Positions 1 to 5,538 of a stretch of DNA of 5,560 bases are shown here, piece after piece. This stretch comes from Acidobacteriota bacterium (GTDB lineage: Bacteria > Acidobacteriota > Terriglobia > Terriglobales > Acidobacteriaceae): NCBI GenBank assembly GCA_019510535.1, contig JAEKKE010000229.1, positions 1-5,560 of the forward strand, in the 5' to 3' direction. The notes under the pieces are model-generated. The model made no database searches and had not been told where the DNA came from. It saw nothing but the letters and a program-made list of their open reading frames with translations. The stretch's first letter is position 1. The number at the start of each line of letters is the position of its first letter. The translations under genes and the position numbers were made by a program.

Positions 1-1407
1 CAGCGGCCAGTACTGTTTGGCAAAGTGCCAATCTCCTTGGGCGCGCCCCATGGCCGCAATCATCAGCAGCATGTTGCCGCTCTCTTCCACCGGCATCTGG
101 TCATCCTCGGTGCGCTCTCCGCCTCCATAAACCTGTCCGTTCGCCAGCGGATACGTTCCCAGATCGTGCGGTGCGAAGGGGAACTTCCAACGCGACAACG
201 CGGCATACTCCATTACGGGCTTGAGCTGAGCTTCCAGCAACGCCGGGTTGAAGTACAGGAAGAACGGCGAGGATGGATACAGCACATCCACCGTTGCAAT
301 GCAGCCGTTGGAGAAGTTCTCCTTCGGGAATTGCAGCGGCGAACCATCCAGATCAGCTGCCAGCCCATTGGCCGCCAAGGTCTGACGGAAGGCAAGCGTG
401 GCCAGGCGCGCATACACCGGGCCGCCATCCTTTACCAGCTTCGCCGTCAGCTTCTCATCGAACTCTTTTGATCGCGTGACAACCGACGCATACTCCTGCA
501 TCGCCTGGGTCAACATTGCCTGCGGGGTCTTCCCGTCGCGTGCCCAATAGGGCTTGAGGCGGCGGTTCAGATACTCGATTGCCAGAGGCTGCGTAAAGGC
601 CAAGCCGACGTGACGCTCCACCGTCTGCGATGCGGAAACCTGCAGCTTCATCTCAACCGCAAGCTGGGGAGAACGACCGGCTGCGCGCGGCTGATCCAGG
701 TCATCATCCTGCGGCAGGCTACCCGATTTCAGAAACTGCGCCGCACTGTCGGCTCCGAGCGAGGTCACCGTCTGCGTCTCCGCAGGAACCGCAAGATGAA
801 AGTAGCCCCAGTCGGCGCGCAGATTATCGCCTGCACGCGCCAGGGCTCTTTGTTCGACGGACCCCGTGCTCAACACGTCCATCCCGCTTACCCGAGCCCG
901 CTGCCACGTCACCTGCTGATCGGGCGTGTCGACCGCGATACGCGTATCGACACCCAGATAGAGCTCAACCGTATGGGGTTTGCTATCGGTAGCAGAAATC
1001 TGCCAGGTCAGATAGGTGACCGGCCGTGCCAGCAACTCCAGATCATTTGGCAGGCTCGGAGAAAGAAAGGTCGCCTGCAGCCGGACTCCGCCACCCTCAA
1101 AGGTGTACGCCGTCTGCGTCGGTGTCACGTGCAGAGCCTTCTGCTCCATTGCCGTAACCGATCCCGGGCTCCGCCCCATCCAGCGATACGCGGTACCGTC
1201 GACGCGGAGATAGCCCCGTATTGGCATCTCCGTTCCGGTCCAATGCCTGGTGTTCTGGTCAGTGAGATGATCGGCCATCGACCAGACGCTGAAGTAAGGA
1301 TCAAACGCAATGAGAGGAGTTGCCGGGTTACGTTCATTCTGCGCATACGCCGCCGCAGACAGGGGGAGCAGGGCGGCCAGTGCCGCCACAAACGTCTTTA
1401 TCGCCAT
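1..1407 (-). CDS. Secreted glutaminase-A-like protein (DUF4964/DUF5127/DUF4965), 3' end outside window
   Basis: The frame is open from the ATG at 1407 to the window edge, giving the first 469 residues; the C-terminal part (the rest of DUF4965 and probably DUF1793) is missing. Residues 1-22 look like a Sec signal peptide: a Lys near the start, an Ala/Leu-rich core, and a likely cut after AYA before Gln23. Residues 30-80 (FDPYFSVWSMADHLT, HWTG, LRVDG, YRWMG) resemble the DUF4964 start of this family, followed by a beta-rich DUF5127-like part to about 280. Residues 360-446 carry the conserved DUF4965 signatures SNGCIATVDVLYPSSPFF, PFAPHDLGTYP and QMPVEESGNM. Fungal glutaminase A (GtaA of Aspergillus) has this architecture; for bacterial members the substrate is mostly unproven, so glutaminase activity is an inference. 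An in-frame stop lies at 1483-1485 and no better start lies between; the ribosome site is weak. It is divergent from the neighbouring plus-strand gene. Confidence 0.9.
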   Translation of the reverse strand, partial: MAIKTFVAALAALLPLSAAAYAQNERNPATPLIAFDPYFSVWSMADHLTDQNTRHWTGTEMPIRGYLRVDGTAYRWMGRSPGSVTAMEQKALHVTPTQTAYTFEGGGVRLQATFLSPSLPNDLELLARPVTYLTWQISATDSKPHTVELYLGVDTRIAVDTPDQQVTWQRARVSGMDVLSTGSVEQRALARAGDNLRADWGYFHLAVPAETQTVTSLGADSAAQFLKSGSLPQDDDLDQPRAAGRSPQLAVEMKLQVSASQTVERHVGLAFTQPLAIEYLNRRLKPYWARDGKTPQAMLTQAMQEYASVVTRSKEFDEKLTAKLVKDGGPVYARLATLAFRQTLAANGLAADLDGSPLQFPKENFSNGCIATVDVLYPSSPFFLYFNPALLEAQLKPVMEYAALSRWKFPFAPHDLGTYPLANGQVYGGGERTEDDQMPVEESGNMLLMIAAMGRAQGDWHFAKQYWPL

Positions 1408-1531
1408 GCCCAGCAGGGTACAGGAGCGCTCGCCGCAATGACCACTAGGCGACAGAGCGAGACGGACAGGTTCGTTATTTTTTCATGTGGTGACACAAAA
1501 AGAAAATTCGCTGTTCCGCATCTACCTACGC
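1408..1531. other. Divergent intergenic region
   Basis: This gap separates the start codons of the DUF4965 gene (minus) and the membrane-anchored protein gene (plus), so promoters for both should lie here. The stretch 1471-1510 is clearly A/T-rich compared with its surroundings and is the likeliest promoter core. I could not find a convincing -35/-10 pair on either strand, nor a strong ribosome site for either gene. If the plus-strand gene starts at the GTG at 1487 instead of the ATG at 1532, the gap shrinks to 79 bases. Confidence 0.4.
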
Positions 1532-2629
1532 ATGATGCTGCACTCTCTCCCACGTACAGTCGCGTGGAGTCTGCTCGCTCTGACGGCATTTGCCCTCATC
1601 TTTTGGCTGGGCCGGCAAAGCCGGGCTTACGTCCTTTCCCCGGACTCAGAGCAGCCCTCCGGCACGATGCCCGCTACGGACCGGCACGAGCCTACGCGCC
1701 TCTACGCGCATAACCTCATCCTTCGCAAAGGTCCACACTTTCGCGTCTACGTCCGCTGGATCCGTGGACAAATGCGCTCTACCCGTACAGGCCAGAACCC
1801 TTCCTTCGATCTGCCGGAGTCGTTCCTGTTGGAGATCGAGAAAGGCGTCATCAACGTCAAGCTCGCGGATATCGCTGACTACCTCAACTCAGGAGAGACC
1901 GGAAAACCGCCGCTGACCAACATCTCCATCGAGAATAAGGATGGCGAGAACAAGAACGGTGAGATTCAGGTCCATGGAACGCTGCACAAACTGATGCCAC
2001 TGCCAGTGCAACTCCAGGGGGCGCTGTCTCCTCTCCCGGATGGACGCCTCAAGTTCCATCTGAATAAGATCAGTGTCCTCAAGATTCCGATGAAGGGTCT
2101 GCTCGGTGTCTTTCATGTCAACGCCGATGACCTCGTGCCCAAGGCCGGTGTGGCGGGCGTGCAGGTCTCGGAAAATGATCTTTATCTCGATACGCGACGG
2201 TTCCTTCCTCCACCGCACATTCATGGACAGATCACCAGTGTCACCCCTTCGGGCGACGAGCTGAAGGTCGTCTACGGCAACGCCAACATGGACGAGGAGA
2301 AACTGGCGCAGTGGCATAACTTTCTGCGGCTGGTAGGCGGTTCACTCGACTTCGGCAAACTCACCATGCGACAGGCTGACCTGACCATGGTCGACGCGTC
2401 CGACGATCCATGGTTCGATCTCGACCTGACCAACTACCAGGCGCAGCTCGTCTATGGAACCACCCGCATGACAGAAAAGGCCGGTATCGAGGTATACATG
2501 CCAGATTTGAAAAACCTGCCGCCGGAAAAGCGCTCCGCCAAGGGCGTCACCGTGGAATGGCTCAGGAACCGCACTACATCCCCGCCACTTGATGTAGCAG
2601 AGAAGGTTGCCACGGCGAAAAATCCCTAG
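1532..2629 (+). CDS. Membrane-anchored periplasmic protein of unknown function
   Basis: I do not recognise a named family. From the ATG at 1532 the protein has 365 residues. A short basic tail is followed by a hydrophobic helix at residues 10-27 (VAWSLLALTAFALIFWLG) with no evident cleavage site, suggesting a signal anchor. A Ser/Pro-rich linker and a beta-rich domain without Cys follow. Residues about 105-205 (FLLEIEKGVINVKLADIADYLN, IQVHGTLHKLMPLPVQLQG, GRLKFHLNKISVLKIPMKGLLG) have the alternating pattern of proteins that hold lipids in a beta groove, such as DUF2993/LmeA-like proteins; this resemblance is weak and is inference. The C-terminal part contains LVGGSLDFGKLTM and IEVYMPDL. No catalytic motif is visible. 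The frame can extend to GTG codons at 1487 or 1490, giving 380 residues; none of the starts has a good ribosome site, and ATG was preferred. The TAG stop is the first three bases of the inverted-repeat element that follows. Confidence 0.85.
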   Translation: MMLHSLPRTVAWSLLALTAFALIFWLGRQSRAYVLSPDSEQPSGTMPATDRHEPTRLYAHNLILRKGPHFRVYVRWIRGQMRSTRTGQNPSFDLPESFLLEIEKGVINVKLADIADYLNSGETGKPPLTNISIENKDGENKNGEIQVHGTLHKLMPLPVQLQGALSPLPDGRLKFHLNKISVLKIPMKGLLGVFHVNADDLVPKAGVAGVQVSENDLYLDTRRFLPPPHIHGQITSVTPSGDELKVVYGNANMDEEKLAQWHNFLRLVGGSLDFGKLTMRQADLTMVDASDDPWFDLDLTNYQAQLVYGTTRMTEKAGIEVYMPDLKNLPPEKRSAKGVTVEWLRNRTTSPPLDVAEKVATAKNP

Positions 2630-2740
2630 AGCATTTTCCCTGTTGGTGTAGTGGAGGTCTCCGCATCTATGGGCGTTTTCCGCAATGAAAATGCCGCTGC
2701 ATAGCCTTTCGGGCTACCCAGCAACAGCGAAAATGCTCTA
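2627..2740. repeat. 114-bp inverted-repeat element with TA ends (MITE-like)
   Basis: The arms TAGAGCATTTTCCCTGTTG (2627-2645) and CAACAGCGAAAATGCTCTA (2722-2740) are inverted repeats matching at 18 of 19 positions. Both ends carry TA, the dinucleotide duplicated by IS630/Tc1-type transposases. Inside is a second stem: GGCGTTTTC (2672-2680) with GAAAATGCC (2687-2695), one G/T wobble, loop CGCAAT, flanked by CTATG and CATAG. A small hairpin, TAGCC-TTTCG-GGCTA, lies at 2702-2716. No transposase or reading frame is present, so if mobile it must be moved in trans. It resembles intergenic repeats I recall from acidobacterial genomes, but that was not checked. It lies between the stop of the membrane-anchored protein gene and the shared terminator. 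Confidence 0.7.
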
Positions 2741-2743
2741 AAC

Positions 2744-2774
2744 AGCAAAAGCCCCGCAGAGCGGGGCTTTTGCT
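2744..2774. terminator. Bidirectional intrinsic terminator between convergent genes
   Basis: A perfect 14-bp stem, AGCAAAAGCCCCGC (2744-2757) with GCGGGGCTTTTGCT (2761-2774), encloses the loop AGA. The GC-rich upper stem flanked by A-run and T-run gives a terminator-like hairpin in both directions. It sits 15 bases past the rpmA stop on the minus strand and about 115 bases past the stop of the plus-strand membrane-anchored protein gene, so it can end both converging transcripts. Confidence 0.88.
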
Positions 2775-2789
2775 TGACCACAAACCTGC

Positions 2790-3050
2790 TTAGGCCGAGA
2801 CAGTCTCAATCGAGACGAAGCGTCCCATGCGGCCACGGTCGGTGAACTTCACGCGGCCGTCGACCTTGGCGAACAACGTGTCATCGCTGCCGCGGCCGAC
2901 ATTCAGACCGGCCTTCAGCGGTGTACCGCGCTGACGCACGATGATGCTGCCGCCCGTCACAACCTGACCGGCAAACGCCTTGACGCCAAGCCGCTGTGCG
3001 TTTGAATCGCGTCCGTTAGAAGAACTACCGCCACCTTTTTTATGTGCCAT
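2790..3050 (-). CDS. rpmA: 50S ribosomal protein L27
   Basis: Bacterial L27 is a protein of the large ribosomal subunit whose flexible N-terminus reaches the peptidyl transferase centre and touches the tRNA ends. The 86-residue product has the full-length family pattern: MAHKKGGGSSSNGRDSN at the start, then QRLGVK, GSIIVRQRGT (residues 35-44), LNVGRGSDDTLFAKVDGRVKF and a C-terminal FVSIE. The N-terminus begins directly with AHKK, without the cleavable extension seen in Firmicutes L27. A GAGGG at 3060-3064 lies about 9 bases before the ATG. It follows rplU by 50 bases, which contain a GC-rich hairpin, and ends just before a strong terminator. obgE, often third in this operon in other bacteria, is absent here. 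Confidence 0.98.
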   Translation of the reverse strand: MAHKKGGGSSSNGRDSNAQRLGVKAFAGQVVTGGSIIVRQRGTPLKAGLNVGRGSDDTLFAKVDGRVKFTDRGRMGRFVSIETVSA

Positions 3051-3071
3051 TGCCTTGAACCCTCGTTCATG

Positions 3072-3089
3072 GGCCGGGCGTTCCCGGCC
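3072..3089 (-). other. GC-rich intercistronic hairpin between rplU and rpmA
   Basis: A perfect 7-bp stem, GGCCGGG (3072-3078) with CCCGGCC (3083-3089) and a 4-base loop, lies in the 50-base gap between the rplU stop and the rpmA start. On the transcribed minus strand it is not followed by a run of T, so it does not look like a full terminator. A role in mRNA stability or in tuning L27 relative to L21 is possible but is inference. Confidence 0.6.
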
Positions 3090-3100
3090 GAAATCAAATC

Positions 3101-3418
3101 TTAAGCCTTGAAGCTCTTACCGTTCACCTGAATCTCGTTGATCTTGACCTCAACGAAGCTCTGGCGGTGACCCTGCAGCTTCTTGTACTGCTTCTTGCGC
3201 TTGTAGTGGAAGACCAGAATCTTGTCGCCGCGACCTTCGCTGACAACCTCGGCCAGTACCTTGGCGCCGTCCAGCTTCTCGAACTTGCCCTCTTCCGGGC
3301 TCACGGCCAGAACATCAGAAAACTCAACTGCGCCGTCAACGGCCAGCTTCTCGATCTTCACGGTCTCGCCGGGAGCAACGCGGTACTGCTTACCGCCGGT
3401 GCGAATCACTGCGTACAT
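3101..3418 (-). CDS. rplU: 50S ribosomal protein L21
   Basis: Bacterial L21 is an rRNA-binding protein of the large ribosomal subunit. The 105-residue product matches the usual length of about 103. It begins MYAVIRTGGKQYRV, the family's hallmark start. At residues 69-86 it has the basic rRNA-binding signature VFHYKRKKQYKKLQGHRQ, and it ends with a beta strand rich in Val, Ile and Lys. The start at 3418 was chosen over an in-frame GTG at 3445 because the family begins here and because a GGAGGG ribosome site (3426-3431) lies 7 bases upstream. It is the first gene of the rplU-rpmA pair; a long non-coding region with several hairpins lies upstream. Confidence 0.98.
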   Translation of the reverse strand: MYAVIRTGGKQYRVAPGETVKIEKLAVDGAVEFSDVLAVSPEEGKFEKLDGAKVLAEVVSEGRGDKILVFHYKRKKQYKKLQGHRQSFVEVKINEIQVNGKSFKA

Positions 3419-3425
3419 GGTCAAA

Positions 3426-3431
3426 CCCTCC
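3426..3431 (-). promoter_or_regulatory. Shine-Dalgarno site of rplU
   Basis: GGAGGG on the minus strand lies 7 bases before the ATG at 3418. It fixes the rplU start and rules out the longer in-frame GTG start, which would place this site inside the coding region. Confidence 0.85.
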
Positions 3432-3576
3432 ACAGACAGTCGCACACTATGGCACTCTGTCCGGAAATCTCATTGGTATTGCAAGGGGCGAAACAGGCCT
3501 GCTTCCAAGCCGCCTTCTATCCTTCACCAAGTCCAGTCTTCAGGACTCCAGCCCCAGGACAAACGGCCGCATCGCC

Positions 3577-3606
3577 AAACTTAGAAAGTTTACCCCACTT
3601 TGGGGT
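3577..3606. repeat. Two back-to-back perfect hairpins
   Basis: AAACTT-AGA-AAGTTT occupies 3577-3591, and ACCCCA-CTT-TGGGGT follows directly at 3592-3606. Both have 6-bp perfect stems with 3-base loops, and they touch without a spacer. Neither is followed by a T-run on the minus strand, so simple termination is not evident. They begin about 160 bases upstream of the rplU start codon. Confidence 0.55.
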
Positions 3607-3636
3607 CAGGTGCAAATGGGGATTAGGCCTCAAATC

Positions 3637-3662
3637 AGGTTGCACCATGCATTGTGCAACCT
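3637..3662. repeat. 9-bp perfect hairpin with an alternative partner
   Basis: AGGTTGCAC (3637-3645) pairs with GTGCAACCT (3654-3662) around an 8-base loop that contains the palindrome ATGCAT. The left arm, as TTGCACC (3640-3646), can instead pair with GGTGCAA at 3609-3615, so the two stems exclude each other. The palindrome CTCGCGAG follows at 3663-3670. Confidence 0.6.
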
Positions 3663-3683
3663 CTCGCGAGACACAAACCGGTG

Positions 3684-3710
3684 CCCCGGGTCCGCTTTGG
3701 GGACCCGGGG
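3684..3710. repeat. 10-bp GC-rich hairpin downstream of the M28 gene
   Basis: CCCCGGGTCC (3684-3693) pairs perfectly with GGACCCGGGG (3701-3710) around a 7-base loop. It starts 24 bases after the M28 stop codon in the direction of M28 transcription. It lacks a following T-run, so it may be a factor-assisted terminator, a 3'-end stabiliser or part of a dispersed repeat; I cannot decide between these. Confidence 0.6.
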
Positions 3711-3733
3711 GCATCCAAGTCATGGGATCCCTC

Positions 3734-5428
3734 TTATGGTTTGGGCGACACAATAAACGCAGGAGTCTGCGCATCGTTGCCAAACCGCCACGCGGAGAGA
3801 TACGCCAGCTTCAGAATCTTCTCCATCTTCGGATAGTCGATCTTCTCCACCGAATCCGAAGTGTGGTGATAATCCGGATGGAAGCCGGTGAACCACCAGA
3901 ACGCTGGAACGTTGTGCAGCACAAATGGAAACTGGTCGGAGCGGAAGAAGATATTCAACGCCGCCTCGTGATCGAAACGGTCATCCAACACCAGGCCGAC
4001 CTGCTTGTTCTCTTCCACCACCACGCGGTTGTACTCGGGTGAGTACAGTGCGCCGATCAGGTTCAGGCGGTTCGACGTATCCGCAGGAATCTCAATCAGA
4101 CCGTCAGTCTGCGGACTCGGCTTCTCGTCGCGCCCGATCATGTCGAAGTTGATCTGCGCCCGCGTTGTCGCCAGCGGACGCACTGGATGTGCCGCCATCC
4201 AGTACCCGCCCAGCAGACCGCGCTCCTCCGCGGCAAACACCACAAACAGAATCGACCGCTTCGGCCGCGATAGGTTCGCCGCAAACGCGCGCGCCAGCTC
4301 CACCACACCGACCGTACCGGAGCCGTTGTCGTCCGCTCCATGCCAGACCTGCATGCACTCCGCTCCGGCGGCGGTCGGCTTGCCCTGTTCGTCGACATCG
4401 CCCTTACCTGCGGCGCACAGTGTTGCTCCGTCGTGATCGTGGTGCGCCGTGATTAGGATCGTCTCCGCCGCCAGCTTCGGATCGGAGCCGTCCAACAGAC
4501 CGGCAACATTCACTGTCGTCCCGACATGCTCCCTGGTGTTGCGCAGATGCAGCGTGACCTGTGTGTCCGGCAATGCCCGGCTCTGCGGTTTCAGATCGTG
4601 ATCGATGGCCGTTTGTAACTCACTTCCCGTCGCACCCGAGGTCGCCAGCAACTGCTGCAGCACTTCATCGCGAATCAGGATCGATGGAATATCGACCTCA
4701 TCCTTCTCGATCGCCTGCAGCGGAAGCGGCTGCGTGCGTGTCACACTGCCGCCGATACGGGCAGAGCGTTCGGCATTGGTCAGGTGTTTGCGATTCGGCT
4801 CCGCCACAACCAGCAGCGCCACGGCTCCATGGGCCTGCGCGTTCATCAGCTTTACACGCGTCGTCGCATATCGCGTGTTGCCGGTGCCATTGAAGACCGA
4901 ATGAGGATCATCCTCTTGCGGCTCGTGATCGAAGACCAGAGCGATCTTTCCTCGCACATCGATGTCCTTGTAGTCGTCATAGCCCAGCTCCGGCGCGGTA
5001 ATACCGAAGCCCGCAAAGACTACTGGAGCAGCAATATCCATTGCACGCTTGAACGCTCCCGTCGCCTCGGGCGCATGAAAGACGGTCTCTTTGCCCGCGC
5101 GCGTCAACGTAACTGCGCTCGCTGCACGGTCCGGAGCATACTCGACCAACTGGAACGGCTGAAAGTAGCCGCGCGTTCCCGGTTCTTTCGTGATCGGCTT
5201 CAGACCGGCGGCTGCGAACTGCTTCGCCACCCACTCCGCGGCCTGATCGTCACCCGGCTGCAGACTTAAACGCCCATGAAGTGCATCGCTGGCGATATAC
5301 GCCAGGTCTTTGCGCAGATCGCGCTGAGTGATGCGATCGAACCCTTTGCGTTCCGCGACGGGAATGGCGTTCTGTGCATAGACGAAGGACGGCAGCAATA
5401 AGATTGCGGGCAGCAGCGCTCTCTTCAT
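3734..5428 (-). CDS. Secreted M28-family zinc peptidase with PA domain
   Basis: The product has 564 residues. Residues 1-18 form a signal peptide (MKR, Leu-rich core, cut after VYA), so it acts outside the cytoplasm. Residues about 131-255 look like a protease-associated insert (VVFAGFGITAPELGYDDYKDIDVRGKI through IPSILI). The catalytic part carries all the expected M28 residues for two zinc ions: His329 and Asp331 in AHHDHDG, Asp366 in GADDNGSG, the base Glu401 and ligand Glu402 in AAEERGLLGG, Asp429 in NFDMIGR, and His522 in HHTSD. Family members are mostly aminopeptidases or carboxypeptidases, so release of amino acids from peptides is likely; the exact specificity cannot be read. Between His329 and Asp366 lies a longer than usual loop with Cys338 and Cys358, a possible disulfide. 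The ATG at 5428 was chosen because it starts the signal peptide, and AGGA lies about 9-12 bases upstream. It is separated from rplU by 315 bases and is probably its own transcription unit. Confidence 0.95.
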   Translation of the reverse strand: MKRALLPAILLLPSFVYAQNAIPVAERKGFDRITQRDLRKDLAYIASDALHGRLSLQPGDDQAAEWVAKQFAAAGLKPITKEPGTRGYFQPFQLVEYAPDRAASAVTLTRAGKETVFHAPEATGAFKRAMDIAAPVVFAGFGITAPELGYDDYKDIDVRGKIALVFDHEPQEDDPHSVFNGTGNTRYATTRVKLMNAQAHGAVALLVVAEPNRKHLTNAERSARIGGSVTRTQPLPLQAIEKDEVDIPSILIRDEVLQQLLATSGATGSELQTAIDHDLKPQSRALPDTQVTLHLRNTREHVGTTVNVAGLLDGSDPKLAAETILITAHHDHDGATLCAAGKGDVDEQGKPTAAGAECMQVWHGADDNGSGTVGVVELARAFAANLSRPKRSILFVVFAAEERGLLGGYWMAAHPVRPLATTRAQINFDMIGRDEKPSPQTDGLIEIPADTSNRLNLIGALYSPEYNRVVVEENKQVGLVLDDRFDHEAALNIFFRSDQFPFVLHNVPAFWWFTGFHPDYHHTSDSVEKIDYPKMEKILKLAYLSAWRFGNDAQTPAFIVSPKP

Positions 5429-5453
5429 GGCGCTATCCTAGGCGGTATCGGCT

Positions 5454-5471
5454 ATTTGGGGTAGTCCAAAT
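5454..5471. promoter_or_regulatory. Operator-like inverted repeat upstream of the M28 gene
   Basis: ATTTGG (5454-5459) and CCAAAT (5466-5471) form a perfect 6-bp inverted repeat with a 6-base spacer, 26 bases before the M28 start codon on the minus strand. Position and symmetry fit a repressor site or a leader hairpin. A single 6-bp repeat can arise by chance, so this is weak. Confidence 0.25.
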
Positions 5472-5514
5472 CTGGAGCTCGAAGACGTTTGTTTGTCATT
5501 TCGTAGCGACCAGC

Positions 5515-5538
5515 GGGAGCAGAGAAATCTGCTTCTCT
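5515..5538. repeat. Hairpin in possible dispersed intergenic repeat
   Basis: AGCAGA-GAAA-TCTGCT (5518-5533) is a 6-bp stem closed by a GAAA tetraloop on the plus strand. The overlapping AGAGAA-ATCTGC-TTCTCT (5521-5538) is an alternative stem. The surrounding sequence on the minus strand, with a GAAATGACAAACAAA run near 5485-5500, resembles short repeats I recall from intergenic regions of acidobacterial genomes; this was not verified. Confidence 0.35.

Larger units (their letters stand above)
3419..3733. other. 315-base non-coding region upstream of rplU
   Basis: The stretch lies between the M28 stop and the rplU start, both on the minus strand, and no convincing gene was seen on either strand. 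It must hold the end of the M28 transcript and probably the rplU promoter and leader. The rplU-proximal part (3432-3576) shows no clear structure. The distal part (3577-3710) is filled with perfect hairpins. The only promoter-like pair I found for rplU is TTGCAC (3615-3610) and TAAACT (3592-3587) with a 17-base spacer on the minus strand. It matches the consensus only partly and overlaps the hairpins, so it is a weak candidate. Confidence 0.5.

Noticed and set aside
25..471. Plus-strand open frame of 148 codons
   Set aside because: It is antisense to the strongly conserved DUF4965 part and has an Arg/Gln-rich low-information product.
610..1713. Long plus-strand open frame of 367 codons
   Set aside because: It lies mostly opposite the DUF4965 gene and then overlaps the membrane-anchored protein gene in another frame. 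Its product is Arg/His-rich without recognisable motifs, as expected for an antisense shadow.
1889..2317. Minus-strand open frame of 142 codons
   Set aside because: It lies wholly antisense to the membrane-anchored protein gene and has no recognisable motif.
3101..3445. Longer rplU with a GTG start at 3445
   Set aside because: The nine extra residues are not part of L21, and the GGAGGG ribosome site would fall inside the coding region. The ATG at 3418 gives the canonical MYAVI start.
3587..3615. Promoter-like TTGCAC and TAAACT with 17-base spacing on the minus strand
   Set aside because: Only three and four of six bases match the consensus, and the boxes lie within hairpins. It is mentioned in the region note but not called as a promoter.
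3684..3710. Hairpin as intrinsic terminator of the M28 gene
   Set aside because: The stem is strong, but no T-run follows on the minus strand, so it is listed only as a hairpin.
3167..4042. Plus-strand open frame of 291 codons
   Set aside because: It runs antisense across rplU, the hairpin region and the M28 gene; it resembles no family I know and is explained by open antisense frames.
4784..5269. Plus-strand open frame of 161 codons
   Set aside because: It is antisense to the M28 peptidase, whose motifs and signal peptide are clear.
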